Shown: positions 43,022 to 51,700, counted from the stretch's first letter. The stretch: DNA of 64,000 nt from Chloroflexota bacterium (GCA_021323855.1 JAJPKE010000036.1:105124-169123), one strand, 5' to 3'. The notes: generated from the letters alone by a model not told the origin. Made by a program: numbers and translations.

Positions 43022-43468
43022 ATGGCACAGCAAGCACAATCGGCACGGCAACCGCGAAAGCTCGGCTATTTTGCGGTCATCCTCTACAATCTGACCGGCG
43101 GACGCCTGTATCATGGCCGCACGACCGACCCCGCCGGGGTTCTCGTTCTCACCACGACTGGCAGGAAATCTGGGCAGCAACGTTCGGTCTCGTTGATCTA
43201 TATCCGCGATGGGGCGTCCTATGTCGTGACAGCCTCGAACGCCGGCAAGGATACGCACCCCGGCTGGTATTTCAATCTGCGCAGCCATCCCGAAGCGCAG
43301 ATTCGCCTCAAAGATCAGACCATTCCTGTGGTTGCAGAGGAGGCCAACCCGGAGCAACGACAACGGTTGTGGGAGCAGTTGGTGCAGACGGCGCCGATGT
43401 ATGCGCGCTATGCCAAAACTACCTCTCGCGAGATTCCGATGATGTTGCTACGGCCAGCCGATGCGTAA
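43022..43468 (+). CDS. F420-dependent Ddn-family nitroreductase-like protein
   Basis: A 148-residue split-barrel protein of the deazaflavin-dependent nitroreductase family. The marks are GVLVLTTTGRKSGQQRSVSLIYIRDG and ASNAGKDTHPGWYFNLRSHPEAQIRLKDQ. Family members use reduced F420 to reduce quinones, nitro-imidazoles or mycotoxins. Its presence implies F420 biosynthesis elsewhere. GGAGGG is 6 bases upstream. Divergent from a MarR gene, consistent with inducible detoxification. Confidence 0.92.
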   Translation: MAQQAQSARQPRKLGYFAVILYNLTGGRLYHGRTTDPAGVLVLTTTGRKSGQQRSVSLIYIRDGASYVVTASNAGKDTHPGWYFNLRSHPEAQIRLKDQTIPVVAEEANPEQRQRLWEQLVQTAPMYARYAKTTSREIPMMLLRPADA

Positions 43469-43575
43469 AGCCCCACCCCCAGCCCCTCCGCTGCGCTCAC
43501 CCGCCGCCTCCGCCACCCGATGGTTTGCTTCTCGTGCTGCTGACGAGCGGCGGCGGTCCCCGTGTGCGGGAGAGG
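43469..43575. repeat. Long-form CCTCACCCC dispersed repeat (diverged copy)
   Basis: Begins GCCCCACCCCCAGCCCC immediately after the Ddn stop and ends GCGGGAGAGGGGAGCC. Interior blocks (CCGCTGCGC, CCGCCTCCGCCACCCGATGG, TTTGCTTCTCGTGCTGCT) align in order with the copy inside the glycosyltransferase gene at 4753-4944. Can fold as a long imperfect hairpin and may serve as a transcript end. Confidence 0.7.
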
Positions 43576-43597
43576 GGAGCCAGAAAGCGCGCTGATC

Positions 43598-44071
43598 TCA
43601 CATCAGCAGTTGTCGCAGTTCGTCAGTTAATTGTTGGGCGAGTTCCGGTCTGCCGTGAAACTGCGCTGGAGTGTTCTGGAAGAGGACGATGCGCCAGGTA
43701 TCCGCATCTTTGGCAGCAACCATCGTCTGAATAGCATTGACATTGGGATTCAGGTCGGATTGTCCGGGCGGCACCATGCCAACGACCGCGCGCAGGATAG
43801 CAACCTCGGTCCCCAAGAATTGCACCGCGCGCACCTTGCTGACGTATGTAGCGGTTAAGTGATCGGAGAAGATAGAGCCGAGTTGTGAGGCAATCTCCGC
43901 TGGGCCGGACATCTGGCTGCCGTCGAAACCGATAACCTGGCTATTCTCCGCGAAGAGCGCGGCATATCCGGCGGCATCGCGCCGGTTCCAGCTATCCAGC
44001 AATGCCCGGTAGAGCGCACGAACGGCGGTTTCATCGGGCGAATCGTGCGGCTGGGTCGGTGGTGTACTCAT
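43598..44071 (-). CDS. SgcJ/EcaC-like NTF2-fold protein
   Basis: A 157-residue NTF2-like protein of the SgcJ/EcaC/DUF4440 type: AVRALYRALLDSWNRRDAAGYAALFAENSQVIGFDGSQMSGPAEIASQLGSIF, with the later VAILRAVVGMVPP and WRIVLFQNTPAQFHGRPE end. These small cone-shaped domains serve as ketosteroid-isomerase-like enzymes or binding proteins; function here is unknown. AGAGGAA precedes the ATG. It is 45 bases downstream of the DHFR-like gene in the same direction, so a two-gene unit is likely. Confidence 0.85.
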   Translation of the reverse strand: MSTPPTQPHDSPDETAVRALYRALLDSWNRRDAAGYAALFAENSQVIGFDGSQMSGPAEIASQLGSIFSDHLTATYVSKVRAVQFLGTEVAILRAVVGMVPPGQSDLNPNVNAIQTMVAAKDADTWRIVLFQNTPAQFHGRPELAQQLTDELRQLLM

Positions 44072-44116
44072 GACATTCCTCTATTCACTTCGGTAGCACT
44101 ATCAACACTATCGAGA

Positions 44117-44668
44117 TTATTTGACCACGCGGAACCAGAGGTCGGTGCGCGTTGGCGACTCGAAGACCCGCGTGCGTTCCAGGCGCAGTTGCTCGTTGAT
44201 ATCGGGCGCGAAGAAGCGCAGTCCATCACCCAGCAAGACAGGCACGACGCCGAGATGGATTTCGTCAACCAGTCCGGCGCGCAGGCATTGCTGCGCAGTA
44301 CTTGCGCCGCCAACCACCGTCACCTGTTTCTCGCCAGCGGCGGCTTTTGCCTGGGCAATGACCTGCTCGATGCCCTCGCTCACGAACGTCACCGTCAGGC
44401 GGTCGTTCACGCCTTTTGGCGGCTGCTCCGGCGCATGATGCGTCAACACGAAGATCGGCACCTGATACTCGTAGCCCGTCAGGTCTCCGTTCGCCATATC
44501 ATAGGCGCGCCGGCCCATCACCACTGCGCCGGTCGCCCGCATCTCTTCCTGAAGCATCGCTGTTTCGTGCAACGCCTCAAAGTCTGGATACAGGCGGCTC
44601 ACATCGCTGTTGCGGTCACTCATAAACCAGTCCAGCGACATGGTTGCGCCGACAATCACGTTTCCCAT
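44117..44668 (-). CDS. Dihydrofolate-reductase-like (RibD C-terminal) family protein
   Basis: A 183-residue protein of the RibD_C/DHFR-like family: NVIVGATMSLDWFM at the start, GAVVMGRRAYDMA, YQVPIFVLTHHAPEQPP, then VVGGASTAQQCLRAGLVDEIHLGVVPVLLGDGLRFF. The pattern is that of the many YyaP/YwjB-like stand-alone members that probably reduce an unidentified pterin- or flavin-related substrate with NADPH. The start at 44668 is backed by GGAGGA. Precedes the NTF2-like gene. Confidence 0.9.
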   Translation of the reverse strand: MGNVIVGATMSLDWFMSDRNSDVSRLYPDFEALHETAMLQEEMRATGAVVMGRRAYDMANGDLTGYEYQVPIFVLTHHAPEQPPKGVNDRLTVTFVSEGIEQVIAQAKAAAGEKQVTVVGGASTAQQCLRAGLVDEIHLGVVPVLLGDGLRFFAPDINEQLRLERTRVFESPTRTDLWFRVVK

Positions 44669-44895
44669 ACCGGCAAATCCTCCAGTGCGTACATCCAGTA
44701 ACGCCATCCCGAACTATCATCTTGAGCATATCCACTTACCGTGAAAAAGACTTCTCATATCTTGCCTTTCTTATTTTCTTATTTTCTCCACGCCACTATC
44801 GTGTTGACACAGCGCAATGGGAATGAGCATAGTTGTGCTGTGCGGAAGCAGTATCGCCGCATGATGCACGACAAGAGAGGGATGAGGAAAGAGGC

Positions 44896-46683
44896 ATGGC
44901 GGACTTCCAGGTCTCGGCACGGACGGCGAAGCAGCATGGCGTCCCAGAGCAGCGATCTGTGCGCACACGGCGCGTGCTGCAATTCATCCTCCCCAGCATC
45001 ATCGGCAGCGCGGTCATCGTCACCCTGGTGTTGGTGCTTGGGCACCTGGGGCTGGCGGTGCTGTTCTTCCTGCTGCTTCCCGCCTGTGTGACCTTCATCA
45101 CGGCGTATCGCCGCCTCTCCAACAATTACCGGCAACTGGCGCTCACGGTCTGCCTGGCGTTTGTGTATTTCAGCGGCGTCGCCGGCTTCGAGTTGCTCAC
45201 GCACGGCCCGCACACGGCTGAACTCATCGTCGTGACGACGACACTGGCGCTGGCCGTCCTGTTCGAGCCAGTGCGTAACTTCGCGCACAGCATATTGGAG
45301 CAACGACTGCATGTCCTCGATACACCGGCCCGCAAAGCAGTCGAAGCCTATAGCTCAACGCTGCGTGAGGAGATCGAGCTGGCGAAGGTGCGCGACGGGC
45401 TGCTCGGCACGCTGGAGCAGGCGCTGCGACCCTATAGCGTCGCGCTCTGGGTTGCCACGCCAACCACTGAAGCCGCTGCCGCCACTGCGGACAACGACAC
45501 AGCAGCGCAGCCCGCAACGGCCAGCAAATCTGCCACTCCTTCTGGCACATTGGGCGACTACACCGCGACGATCATTGGCATCACCATTGCCGACGATGAT
45601 CCCTTCATCGCCTACGCGCTCCGTCACTCCGGTCTCCTGGAAATCAAGCGGCTGGGTCTGCAATCACCGTTCGTGGAGATGCTACGACAGCAGGCGATGG
45701 AGATCGTCTTACCGCTGCCCAGCCAGGGTGAACTCCTGGGACTGCTGGCGCTGGGGCCGCGCCTGAACGGGACAATCTATTCACGCGAGGACCACGCGAT
45801 GCTGCTGGCGCTGGCGGCGCAGGTGGCGCCATCGCTGCGGGTGGCGCAACTGGCGCTGGCGCAGCAGCAACAGGCGCGCGAACACGAACGCATCGAACAG
45901 GAGCTACGCACCGCTCAGGTCATCCAGCGGACCTTTCTGCCAAAAGATATCCCGCTGCTCCCCGGCTGGCAACTGCTGCCGTACTATCAACCGGCGCGTG
46001 AGGTCGGGGGCGACTTCTATGACTTTATTGCGCTGCCAGATGGCCGGTTGGGGCTGGTCATCGGTGATGTGACGGGCAAGGGCATCCCCGCCGCGCTGGT
46101 AATGACGGCCACACGCACGATGTTGCGCGCCGTCGCCCAGCAGACGGCATCGCCCGGTGAGGTGCTGGCACAGGTCAACGAATTGCTACGCGCCGACATT
46201 CCGGCGGGGATGTTCGTCACCTGTTTCTACGCCGTCCTCGATCCCGCCAGCGGCCAGACATGCTACGCCAACGCCGGACAGGATTTACCGGCGCTACGCC
46301 ACGACGACGGCGCGCTGGGTGAGCTACGTGCCACCGGCATGCCGTTGGGTCTGCTGCCGGGCATCAGCTATGACGAGGGTGAGACGACGCTGACCGCTGG
46401 CGATCTGTTGCTCTTCTATAGCGATGGACTGGTGGAGGCGCACAATCCCCGGCGCGAGATGTTTGGCCTGCCGCGCCTGCGCGAGCTGGTGGAAGCGCAG
46501 GCGAGCGACGAGATGCTGATTCAGGCGCTTTTGGAGGCGCTGGCGCAGTTCACCGGCGCGAACTGGGAACAGGAAGACGACGTAACGCTGGTGACGCTGC
46601 AACGCCTGAAAACGCTGGCGGAAGGGGAGCAGCACCTACCCAAAGATTTCAGCGACCTCAGCGACCTCAGCGACCTCAAATAA
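44896..46683 (+). CDS. SpoIIE/RsbU-type PP2C phosphatase with N-terminal membrane domain
   Basis: A 595-residue protein with four membrane helices (29-125), a linker and GAF-like region (~175-325) and a PP2C-type SpoIIE domain from ~340. Phosphatase motifs are REVGGDFYDF, IGDVTGKG, NAGQDLPALR, LFYSDGLVEAHNP and DDVTLVTL, with the metal-binding aspartates present. Such enzymes dephosphorylate anti-anti-sigma factors to switch on stress sigma factors. The C-terminus ends in DFSDLSDLSDLK, produced by a 9-base tandem repeat (46649-46677). No anti-sigma partner is adjacent. Confidence 0.92.
   Translation: MADFQVSARTAKQHGVPEQRSVRTRRVLQFILPSIIGSAVIVTLVLVLGHLGLAVLFFLLLPACVTFITAYRRLSNNYRQLALTVCLAFVYFSGVAGFELLTHGPHTAELIVVTTTLALAVLFEPVRNFAHSILEQRLHVLDTPARKAVEAYSSTLREEIELAKVRDGLLGTLEQALRPYSVALWVATPTTEAAAATADNDTAAQPATASKSATPSGTLGDYTATIIGITIADDDPFIAYALRHSGLLEIKRLGLQSPFVEMLRQQAMEIVLPLPSQGELLGLLALGPRLNGTIYSREDHAMLLALAAQVAPSLRVAQLALAQQQQAREHERIEQELRTAQVIQRTFLPKDIPLLPGWQLLPYYQPAREVGGDFYDFIALPDGRLGLVIGDVTGKGIPAALVMTATRTMLRAVAQQTASPGEVLAQVNELLRADIPAGMFVTCFYAVLDPASGQTCYANAGQDLPALRHDDGALGELRATGMPLGLLPGISYDEGETTLTAGDLLLFYSDGLVEAHNPRREMFGLPRLRELVEAQASDEMLIQALLEALAQFTGANWEQEDDVTLVTLQRLKTLAEGEQHLPKDFSDLSDLSDLK
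46649..46677. repeat. In-frame 9-base tandem repeat, SpoIIE phosphatase tail
   Basis: Three copies of TCAGCGACC, encoding repeated Ser-Asp-Leu at the extreme C-terminus. Same unit length as the repeats at 24787, 33261 and 54529. Confidence 0.8.
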
Positions 46684-46765
46684 GCGCAAGATAGGAGAAG
46701 CCGAGGAAATTTCGGCATGCTATGCTGCGGGCACGACATCACCAAGAGAAGCCGGAGTACCAACA

Positions 46766-48142
46766 ATGGATGACACCTTTTCCAGCGCCACTCAATTGGC
46801 CGCTGATATTCGAGCTGGCCGCATCTCTGCCAGCGACGCGCTGGAGGCGCATCTGGCGCAGATCGAACGCCACAATCCCGCGCTGAACGCTGTCATCACG
46901 CTCGACGCCGAGGGAGCGCGAAGGCGAGCGCGCGCGGCTGATGAGGCGCTGGCGCATGGTGAGGTCTGGGGACCGCTGCACGGCGTGCCTTATACGCTGA
47001 AGGACGCGCATGCAACGGCGGGCATGCGCACCACCACCGGATTTCCACCGCTGGCAGACTATGTGCCCCAGGAAGATGGGACCGTGGCTGCGCGCCTCAA
47101 AGCTGCTGGCGGCATCCTGATCGGCAAAACCAACGTTGCTATGCTGCTTGGCGACTATCAAAGCAGCAATCCTATCTTTGGCCGCACCAATAATCCCTGG
47201 AATGTCGCGCGCACCTCCGGCGGCTCCAGCGGTGGCGCGGCAGCGGCGCTGGCCGCCGGCATGACACCGTTTGAGATTGGCACCGATCTCTCCGCCTCGA
47301 TTCGCATTCCCGCGCACTTCTGCGGCGTCTTCGGGTTGAAGCCGACCGAGCGGCGCGTTCCACTCACCGGCATGATCCCTGGCCTGCCTGGACCGCGCCC
47401 GGTGCGCATCATGTCCTGCATCGGGCCGATGGCGCGTTCTATCGAGGACCTGGCGCTGTTATATGCGCTCATCGCCGGACCGGACGGCTATGATACTGAC
47501 GTTCAGCCTGTGCCGGTTGCGGAGATGCCGCGCCTCGCGTTGAAAGACCTGCGCATCGCCGTTGCGCCGACGCTGCCGGGCTTCCCCGTTGCGAGGGAGA
47601 TACACGACGCGTTAGAACACCTGGCGCAGCAACTCGCTCCACTCTGCGCCGCCGTTGAAGAAGCAACGCCGCCAGGGATAGACTTCATGCAGGAAGGGGC
47701 GAATGCCGGCGCGTTGATCGGCATGATGCTTGGCGCGGGCCAGCCGGACGAACAGACGCAGCCCGCCACGCTTGCGCAGTATGTTGAGGCGCTACACCGG
47801 CGCGATCAATCCATTGTTGCCTGGGAACACTTCTTCGACGAGTGGGACGCGCTGCTCTGTCCGCCTGCGATGGTGACGGCGTTCCCGCACTGCGAACCAG
47901 GGACGCCGCTGCGCGTTGATGGCGAGGAGATGAGCTATTGGATGGTCAGCGCCCACGGCACGGTCTTCAACTACACCGGGCATCCGGCGGTGGTGCTGCC
48001 ATACACGCAGGACCGCGACGGCTTGCCCATCGGCGTGCAGGTGGTGGGCAAACGCTGGGGGGAATCGCGGCTGCTGGCGATTGCCGGGGCGCTGGCGGAG
48101 GTGACAGGTCCATTCCGAGCACCGTGGGACCTCACCCCCTAG
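46766..48142 (+). CDS. Amidase-signature family hydrolase
   Basis: A 458-residue amidase-signature enzyme. The Ser-cisSer-Lys triad region is visible: Lys in GGILIGKTNV (~residue 120), then RTSGGSSGGAAAALAAG (Ser ~153) and GTDLSASIRIPAHFCGVFGLKPT with the nucleophilic Ser. The expected DTGGS reads DLSAS, a noticeable departure. C-terminal LPYTQDRDGLPIGVQVVGKRW is typical. Substrate unknown; GatA-like but without GatB/C neighbours, so not a tRNA amidotransferase. Its last four residues (DLTP) and stop are read from a dispersed repeat at 48129. Confidence 0.9.
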   Translation: MDDTFSSATQLAADIRAGRISASDALEAHLAQIERHNPALNAVITLDAEGARRRARAADEALAHGEVWGPLHGVPYTLKDAHATAGMRTTTGFPPLADYVPQEDGTVAARLKAAGGILIGKTNVAMLLGDYQSSNPIFGRTNNPWNVARTSGGSSGGAAAALAAGMTPFEIGTDLSASIRIPAHFCGVFGLKPTERRVPLTGMIPGLPGPRPVRIMSCIGPMARSIEDLALLYALIAGPDGYDTDVQPVPVAEMPRLALKDLRIAVAPTLPGFPVAREIHDALEHLAQQLAPLCAAVEEATPPGIDFMQEGANAGALIGMMLGAGQPDEQTQPATLAQYVEALHRRDQSIVAWEHFFDEWDALLCPPAMVTAFPHCEPGTPLRVDGEEMSYWMVSAHGTVFNYTGHPAVVLPYTQDRDGLPIGVQVVGKRWGESRLLAIAGALAEVTGPFRAPWDLTP

Positions 48143-48170
48143 CCCCTCTCCCGCGAGGAGAGGGGGAACC
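48129..48170. repeat. Short-form CCTCACCCC dispersed repeat spanning the amidase stop codon
   Basis: ACCTCACCCCCTAGCCCC followed by CTCTCCCGCGAGGAGAGGGGG. The TAG that ends the amidase is inside it. CCCCTCTCC/GGAGAGGGG forms a hairpin that could end the transcript. Confidence 0.8.
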
Positions 48171-48227
48171 GGATGGGTGCTGCTAGCGGCTGAGCACTAA
48201 TAATTATAGAAAACTGGCTTAGATTTG

Positions 48228-48617
48228 CTAAACCGCCAGCGAATCCTGGTTAAAGACCACCATCCACTTGTCATTGCGGCGCACCCAGACGGAACTGACG
48301 CAATACTGGCCGGTCAGATTGCTGCGGTTGGGCGCGCCGGTGAGGACGAGCGTATAGTGGACGATGTTGGTCTCCGGTCCGGCAGGAATCACCTGGAACT
48401 CGCTCAGTTCCACTTTCGCCGTGTTGATGATCGGCAGCAGCGCGGCATAGGCAGCGCCGCTCCGTCGCACGCCGCCGCTGACGATCAGCGCATCGTCAGT
48501 CACTAAATCGAGGAATGCTGCCTGGTCTTGCTGCTCTATTGCATCCCAGACACGACGCTCGCGGGCGATCAATTCTTCTCTGAGTTGCGGGTCCAGCGCT
48601 TCCGTTTCCGGTTCCAT
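48228..48617 (-). CDS. NTF2-like (DUF4440) protein
   Basis: A 129-residue small alpha+beta protein: LREELIARERRVWDAIEQQDQAAFLDLVTDDALIVSGGVRRSGAAYAALLP, then VHYTLVLTG and WVRRNDKWMVVFNQDS, the DUF4440/SnoaL-like pattern. No active-site residues can be assigned. The ATG at 48617 has GGAGGGG upstream. Stands alone between the converging amidase and queA. Confidence 0.82.
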   Translation of the reverse strand: MEPETEALDPQLREELIARERRVWDAIEQQDQAAFLDLVTDDALIVSGGVRRSGAAYAALLPIINTAKVELSEFQVIPAGPETNIVHYTLVLTGAPNRSNLTGQYCVSSVWVRRNDKWMVVFNQDSLAV

Positions 48618-48760
48618 GGCCTGCCCCTCCCCTCTACCACACTCTGCACGCACGGCTTTGAAAAGCCGGAGCACGGAGCGTGAACCGCAAAATGGCACAA
48701 ATGGCCTTCAGGCCGCCATGATCGTGCGCCGGCTATTTATAGCCGCGTGCCACAATTATC

Positions 48761-49819
48761 TCAAATAATCAACATAGCGTCGCCGAAGCTATAGAAGCGA
48801 TAGCCGCACGCGACCGCTTCTTCGTAAGCGCGCAGCGTCAATTCACGCCCGGCGAAGGCGCTGACCAGCACGATCAGCGTCGAACGCGGCAGGTGGAAGT
48901 TGGTCAGCATGATATCCACCGCGCGGAAGGGCGAGCCGGGGCGCAGAAAGAGCGACGTGCGCCCGCGATACGGCACCACCAGCGTGTCGCCTGCGCCCTG
49001 CTCAGCGGCTAACTCCGCCACAGCCTCCAGTGTGCGCACCGCCGTCGTTCCCACCGCCACGATGCGCCCGCCAGCCGCGCGGGTCGCGTTGATGCGGGCG
49101 GCGGTTTCGGCGTCCACCTCAATCTCTTCGCTGTGCATCGTATGGTGTTCGAGATTATCTTCAGCGATGGGCCGGAAGGTATCCAGCCCGATATGCAGCG
49201 TCACGAAGACGGTGTCAATGCCGCGTTCTTTGAGCTGTTCCAGCAATTCCGGCGTGAAGTGCAGCCCAGCCGTCGGCGCGGCGGCGGAGCCAGGGCGGCG
49301 CGCATAGACCGTCTGATAGCGTTCGTTGTCGGCCAGCGGCTCATGGATATAGGGTGGCAATGGCACGCTACCGAGCCGTTCGATGGCGCGGGCGACCTCG
49401 CCATCGCGCGCCGACAGGCGCACAATGCGCCCGCCGGAGGGTGTCCGCGACAACACCTCCGCCGTAAGCGCGCCTTCGCCAAAGATGATTTGCTGGCCCT
49501 CACGCAAGCGCCGCCCCGGACGCACCAGCGCCTCCCAGCAGTCCGGCCCCAGATCGTTGCGCACCGCCAGCAGTAGCAGTTCCGCCTGCCCGCCGGTACC
49601 TGCTTTCATACCATGCAGCCGCGCCGGCAAGACACGGCTCTGGTTGGCGACCAGTAGATCGCCGGGGCGCAGATAATCGCCGATGTCGCGGAAGATGCGA
49701 TGATCGAAGACGCCGGTGTCACGATGCACTACGAGCAGCCGCGAACTATCGCGCGGCTCCACTGGCGTCTGCGCGATACGTTCAGGCGGCAAATGATAGT
49801 CAAAATCCGCAATGTTCAT
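48761..49819 (-). CDS. queA: S-adenosylmethionine:tRNA ribosyltransferase-isomerase
   Basis: A 352-residue QueA. It transfers and isomerises the ribose of SAM onto 7-aminomethyl-7-deazaguanine in tRNA, making epoxyqueuosine. Recognised by NIADFDYHLPPERIAQTPVEPRDSSRLLVV, the DLLVANQSRVLPARLHG motif, TAGLHFTPELL, VTLHIGLDTFRP and MLTNFHLPRSTLIVLVSAFAG. The start at 49819 aligns with the family; the frame extending to 50050 overlaps the RIO kinase gene and is ignored. No other queuosine genes are in the window. 82 bases downstream of the RIO kinase gene. Confidence 0.97.
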   Translation of the reverse strand: MNIADFDYHLPPERIAQTPVEPRDSSRLLVVHRDTGVFDHRIFRDIGDYLRPGDLLVANQSRVLPARLHGMKAGTGGQAELLLLAVRNDLGPDCWEALVRPGRRLREGQQIIFGEGALTAEVLSRTPSGGRIVRLSARDGEVARAIERLGSVPLPPYIHEPLADNERYQTVYARRPGSAAAPTAGLHFTPELLEQLKERGIDTVFVTLHIGLDTFRPIAEDNLEHHTMHSEEIEVDAETAARINATRAAGGRIVAVGTTAVRTLEAVAELAAEQGAGDTLVVPYRGRTSLFLRPGSPFRAVDIMLTNFHLPRSTLIVLVSAFAGRELTLRAYEEAVACGYRFYSFGDAMLII

Positions 49820-49901
49820 GCTGACATTGTAGCGCATGCGCCCAAACTGCTTGCAGAGGATTTCGCGGCTGGAAACAGCAGGCGCAAGGGAAAATCTGAC
49901 G

Positions 49902-50693
49902 TTAGAGCCGCGCGTTCTTGAACTTGCGCCAAAGTTGCTCAGAGATGCGCCTGCCATCGTAGAGCAGATCGTAGCGCGCAAAATACTGGCAGACGTTCTC
50001 GATATCGCGCGCCAGCAGGAAGAAGGCGTTAGGGTTGAAACGCGGATCAACCGCCTGCGGGAAGTCTATAATACGCGCCCGCTGCTGCCAGTAGAGGATA
50101 TTGTGCGCCGAGAGGTCGCCGTGGATGTAGTTGTGAGCCAGACAGCGTTCGATGTCGTTTAGCACGCTGTCAAAGACAATGCGTGCCTGCCTCGGGGAGA
50201 GATCATTGCCGCCAAGCGATGGGGCGGCGCGCTGGTGGTCGCCGATATACTCCATGAGAATCGCGCTCTGGGCGCGGGCAACCGGCTGCGGGACCGAGAC
50301 GCCTGCGCGATGGAGGATGGTCAGCGCCTCGAACTCGTGGTCAATCCAGAGATCGAATTGCACCTCGCGTCCGAAACGGCTCTTTTTCTGGACGGCGCGG
50401 CGCACCTGCCCTTTGGTAATGACGCGCCCCTCCTGATAGACGGCATCGTTCTTGAAGCCGCGATGATCGCGCGAACGATAAATCTTGGCGGCGAAGAGTT
50501 TCCCGCCCGCTGCGGCGGGCGCCTGGCAACAATAGACGGTCGCCTCTTTGCCGCTTTTTACTGGGTAGAGAACTGCGGAAATCAATCCCTCGGCCAGGAA
50601 GGTATCGAGGGCCATTTCAACCGGGTCCTGTTCAGCGAATAGCTCCTGCGCCTCTGCTTCATCCAGCGCGCGGAGTTGTTTGCGCTTCGACAT
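49902..50693 (-). CDS. RIO-type serine/threonine protein kinase
   Basis: A 263-residue bacterial RIO kinase. Conserved pieces: VKSGKEATVYCC (glycine-rich loop), AAKIYRSRDHRGFKND (Lys), YIHGDLSAHNILY (catalytic loop, HxDxxxxN) and RIIDFPQAVD (DFx metal loop). The activation segment and alphaC are reduced, as in RIO1/RIO2. In archaea and eukaryotes RIO kinases mature ribosomes; bacterial roles are largely unknown. A strongly transcribed small unit (50861-51120) lies upstream in the same orientation. Likely co-transcribed with queA downstream. Confidence 0.9.
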   Translation of the reverse strand: MSKRKQLRALDEAEAQELFAEQDPVEMALDTFLAEGLISAVLYPVKSGKEATVYCCQAPAAAGGKLFAAKIYRSRDHRGFKNDAVYQEGRVITKGQVRRAVQKKSRFGREVQFDLWIDHEFEALTILHRAGVSVPQPVARAQSAILMEYIGDHQRAAPSLGGNDLSPRQARIVFDSVLNDIERCLAHNYIHGDLSAHNILYWQQRARIIDFPQAVDPRFNPNAFFLLARDIENVCQYFARYDLLYDGRRISEQLWRKFKNARL

Positions 50694-50874
50694 ATCGTGT
50701 GTATGCTCCTGCTGTGTATGGGTATAGGTACGATGTTCAGAGTTGGATGAATCTCATGCGTTCTTGGCATACAGCACCTCTTCTTTCCGGTTGTTCTCGT
50801 CCCTCTGGTCTCCCAATCCGCCAGACGGGAAGCGAGAACAGACATACCCCTATGAGAACGAAACACAAAGAAAT

Positions 50875-50900
50875 AGGCCGTCCCCATATAGGGACGGCCT
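50875..50900 (-). terminator. Intrinsic terminator of the 31-codon unit
   Basis: AGGCCGTCCC (50875-50884), loop CATATA, GGGACGGCCT (50891-50900): a perfect 10-base stem. On the minus strand it is followed by ATTTCTTTGTGTTT, a T-rich tail. It stands 33 bases after the small gene and 182 bases before the RIO kinase start. Confidence 0.75.
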
Positions 50901-50932
50901 CTACATGCAGCGCGTGTTATACGCTCATACGC

Positions 50933-51028
50933 TCAGGTGAGCGTGGCACATTCACGCGAGTGAACTGCGATGGCTGGTATCTGCTGGCCTTCCCGGAGAC
51001 GTGACGCAAGACGGATGACGTGTTGCAT
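50933..51028 (-). CDS. Small protein or leader peptide, 31 aa
   Basis: A 31-codon frame (ATG 51028-51026, TGA ending at 50933) preceded by a perfect AAGGAGG (51041-51035) with 6-base spacing, the strongest Shine-Dalgarno in its region. Upstream is a candidate promoter (51120-51091) and downstream a terminator, so it looks like a complete unit. The peptide begins MQHVIRLASRLREGQQ and ends in HSRECATLT, with one Cys, mostly basic in the first half. It resembles no family I know. It could be a leader peptide attenuating the RIO kinase gene, or a free-standing microprotein. Confidence 0.6.
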   Translation of the reverse strand: MQHVIRLASRLREGQQIPAIAVHSRECATLT

Positions 51029-51090
51029 ACTGGGCCTCCTTCAATGGTCAAGCGGGCGATCAACCTGAGTGGAACAAGGAATCTATGACG

Positions 51091-51120
51091 AGCTTACCTG
51101 AAATCACCACACCTTGTCAA
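51091..51120 (-). promoter_or_regulatory. Candidate promoter of the 31-codon unit
   Basis: On the minus strand TTGACA (51120-51115), 18 bases, TAAGCT (51096-51091). The -35 is consensus; the -10 is weak. Transcription would start near 51084, 56 bases before the small start codon. Confidence 0.5.
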
Positions 51121-51188
51121 GAGCGAGCCTGGTCATTCGTGGCTGGCGTGCTATCATACAGACGTAGGCTTTGTTGACATATCGGCCC

Positions 51189-51214
51189 GGTAGGGCGAAC
51201 ATTCCTGTCTGCCC
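51189..51214. repeat. Family-2 dispersed palindrome
   Basis: GGTAGGGCGAACA, then TTCCTGTCTGCCC: a diverged copy of the 39995-40024 palindrome, here 29 bases upstream of the zinc-ribbon gene start and between its ATG and the 31-codon unit. Confidence 0.8.
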
Positions 51215-51242
51215 GTTCGCTCACGCGGAAAGGAGAAGCCCA

Positions 51243-51470
51243 ATGGCACATGAACACGAGATACCGCTGCCACAGCCCAGTCCTTGCCCGGAATGTCACG
51301 GCGAGCGATTTCCGGCGGCGGCCATTAACTCGGTGCGGCTGACGGCGCCGGGGACGGCGTTGCCCGGCATCACCGGCGGCTTCACGGAGATGTATGCGCT
51401 GGTCTGCGCCAACTGCGGTTACACAATGTTCTACGCCAAAGACCCCAGCCACATCCATCCGAGGAAATAG
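51243..51470 (+). CDS. Small zinc-ribbon protein
   Basis: A 75-residue protein with two CxxC pairs, CPECHGERF (~15) and LVCANCGYTMFYAKDPS (~55), spaced as in zinc ribbons. His-rich ends (AHEHEIPLPQPS and HIHPRK). Such proteins are common and uncharacterised; they may bind nucleic acid or be partner subunits. AAGGAG lies 8 bases before the ATG at 51243. Stands alone. Confidence 0.8.
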   Translation: MAHEHEIPLPQPSPCPECHGERFPAAAINSVRLTAPGTALPGITGGFTEMYALVCANCGYTMFYAKDPSHIHPRK

Positions 51471-51700
51471 CGTCGCGTATAGAACCGCATGAGGCATTGA
51501 CCCCAAAACAAGAGAAACAGCGCCTCGCTCATTACCAGTATTTCGCCAGCTATCTGTGAACTGGCTCACAGCATGGACGAATGGGTCAGCCGTAGGATAG
51601 AGCGGCGATCAGCAGCGTAGAGGGCGAAAATACGACCGCATGGCGCATTAAAGCGTATCGCCCTGTGTCGTTTGCGAGAAATGGCGGGAGTGAGAAGCCG

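Noticed and set aside
48761..50050. Upstream extension of queA to 50050
   Set aside because: It overlaps the RIO kinase coding end; conserved QueA sequence begins at 49819.
50694..51242. tRNA gene considered for the hairpin-rich region
   Set aside because: No T-loop GTTCRANNC or acceptor pairing; the hairpin is a terminator. No tRNA-like pattern was noticed elsewhere in the window.
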